Source: JAPUDQ01 sp049289035 (GTDB taxonomy: Bacteria > Patescibacteriota > Saccharimonadia > Saccharimonadales > Saccharimonadaceae). From it: a DNA stretch of 5,263 nucleotides. Where the stretch lies: positions 1 through 5,263 of the forward strand of contig JBAQIV010000017.1 in assembly GCA_049289035.1 (NCBI GenBank), in the 5' to 3' direction. Made by a program: the position numbers and the translations under genes. The notes under the pieces were generated by a model. That model made no database searches. It saw nothing but the letters and a program-made list of their open reading frames with translations, and had not been told where the DNA came from. This document shows positions 4,885 through 5,263 of this stretch, one piece after another. Positions within the stretch are counted from its first letter, which is position 1. Each line of letters begins with the position of its first letter.

Positions 4885-5263
4885 ATGGCGGAACGACCCA
4901 GACATAGCGGTCATGAACATAGTGCTGAGCGACCAGAGATTGCCTTTGCGATCGATGCCATGGAGCCAATGTATGACCTCAAGATACCCAGAGCTGATGG
5001 TCTTGAGGGTGATATTGTCATGGGGCTTCGACCAGATCGTCAGACGGACAATACCGACGGGGATTCGATAATATTGCTAGTGCGTTACCCCGATGGTTCC
5101 ATGATGACTGCCGGTATGCACCGTGATTCAGGTAACAATCTCAGAGCCGTCCTGGCTCGTCATATACCCGAAGGTGTCAGGGTATATTATGGTAGTCACG
5201 GTGATAGCGATATACAAACTGAAGTAGAGGTGCTCGGTGCAGAAGCGATGATGGGTATAGAGG
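4885..5263 (+). CDS. Unrecognised protein, 5' part only, cut by the window end
   Basis: The reading frame stays open from ATG 4885 to the last base, giving 126 complete codons with no stop. AAAGGAG at 4871-4877 lies 7 nt before the ATG, a clear Shine-Dalgarno site, which supports this as a real gene. The first 18 residues are charged and His/Arg-rich (MAERPRHSGHEHSAERPE). A globular-looking segment follows with alternating hydrophobic stretches (IAFAIDAM, GDIVMGLRP, SIILLVRYPDGSMMTAGMH, GVRVYYGSHGDSDI, EVEVLGAEAMMGIE). There is no signal peptide or transmembrane helix so far, so it is probably cytoplasmic. I do not recognise a family. It follows the response regulator by 23 nt and likely shares its transcript, so a link to that signalling pathway is possible but unproven. 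Confidence 0.7.
   Translation, partial: MAERPRHSGHEHSAERPEIAFAIDAMEPMYDLKIPRADGLEGDIVMGLRPDRQTDNTDGDSIILLVRYPDGSMMTAGMHRDSGNNLRAVLARHIPEGVRVYYGSHGDSDIQTEVEVLGAEAMMGIE

Overview
This window looks like ordinary chromosomal DNA from a bacterium with a small, tightly packed genome. Base composition is close to half GC. The gene order ftsE-ftsX-CHAP hydrolase-S41 peptidase-stand-alone response regulator, the use of standard stop codons including TGA, and several genes with almost no 5' leader all remind me of Candidatus Saccharibacteria (TM7) or a related Patescibacteria lineage. That placement is inference from gene content and style, because no phylogenetic marker was searched.

Layout: all genes lie on the + strand. 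Positions 1-168 hold no gene I can support. They contain a large imperfect hairpin (52-106) and an extended -10 promoter (150-158). Then come ftsE (169-852), ftsX (849-1832, overlapping ftsE by ATGA), and a secreted coiled-coil/CHAP peptidoglycan hydrolase (1846-3075) with a strong Shine-Dalgarno sequence at the ftsX stop. A short intergenic promoter region precedes a membrane-anchored PDZ/S41 C-terminal processing peptidase (3163-4368). A hairpin spans that gene's stop codon. Next is a 93-bp element (4382-4474) made of two facing arrays of five 7-bp units each. It abuts the promoter of a single-domain response regulator (4490-4861). An unrecognised gene (4885 onward) runs off the window end.

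How the genes work together: FtsE (ATPase) and FtsX (membrane subunit) form the divisome ABC complex that, in studied bacteria, activates a periplasmic or extracellular peptidoglycan hydrolase through its coiled coil. Here the likely target, a PcsB/CwlO-like coiled coil fused to a CHAP amidase/endopeptidase domain, is the very next gene, so the module appears self-contained. The S41 peptidase faces the same compartment and may process envelope proteins. The response regulator has no kinase in the window.

The most unusual points are the facing heptamer arrays at 4382-4474, the repeated placement of extended -10 boxes 6-11 nt before ATG codons that lack Shine-Dalgarno sequences (ftsE, the response regulator, and an internal ATG of the hydrolase), and the resulting possibility of two start sites for the hydrolase. 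I see no CRISPR array, insertion sequence, phage gene or defence system.
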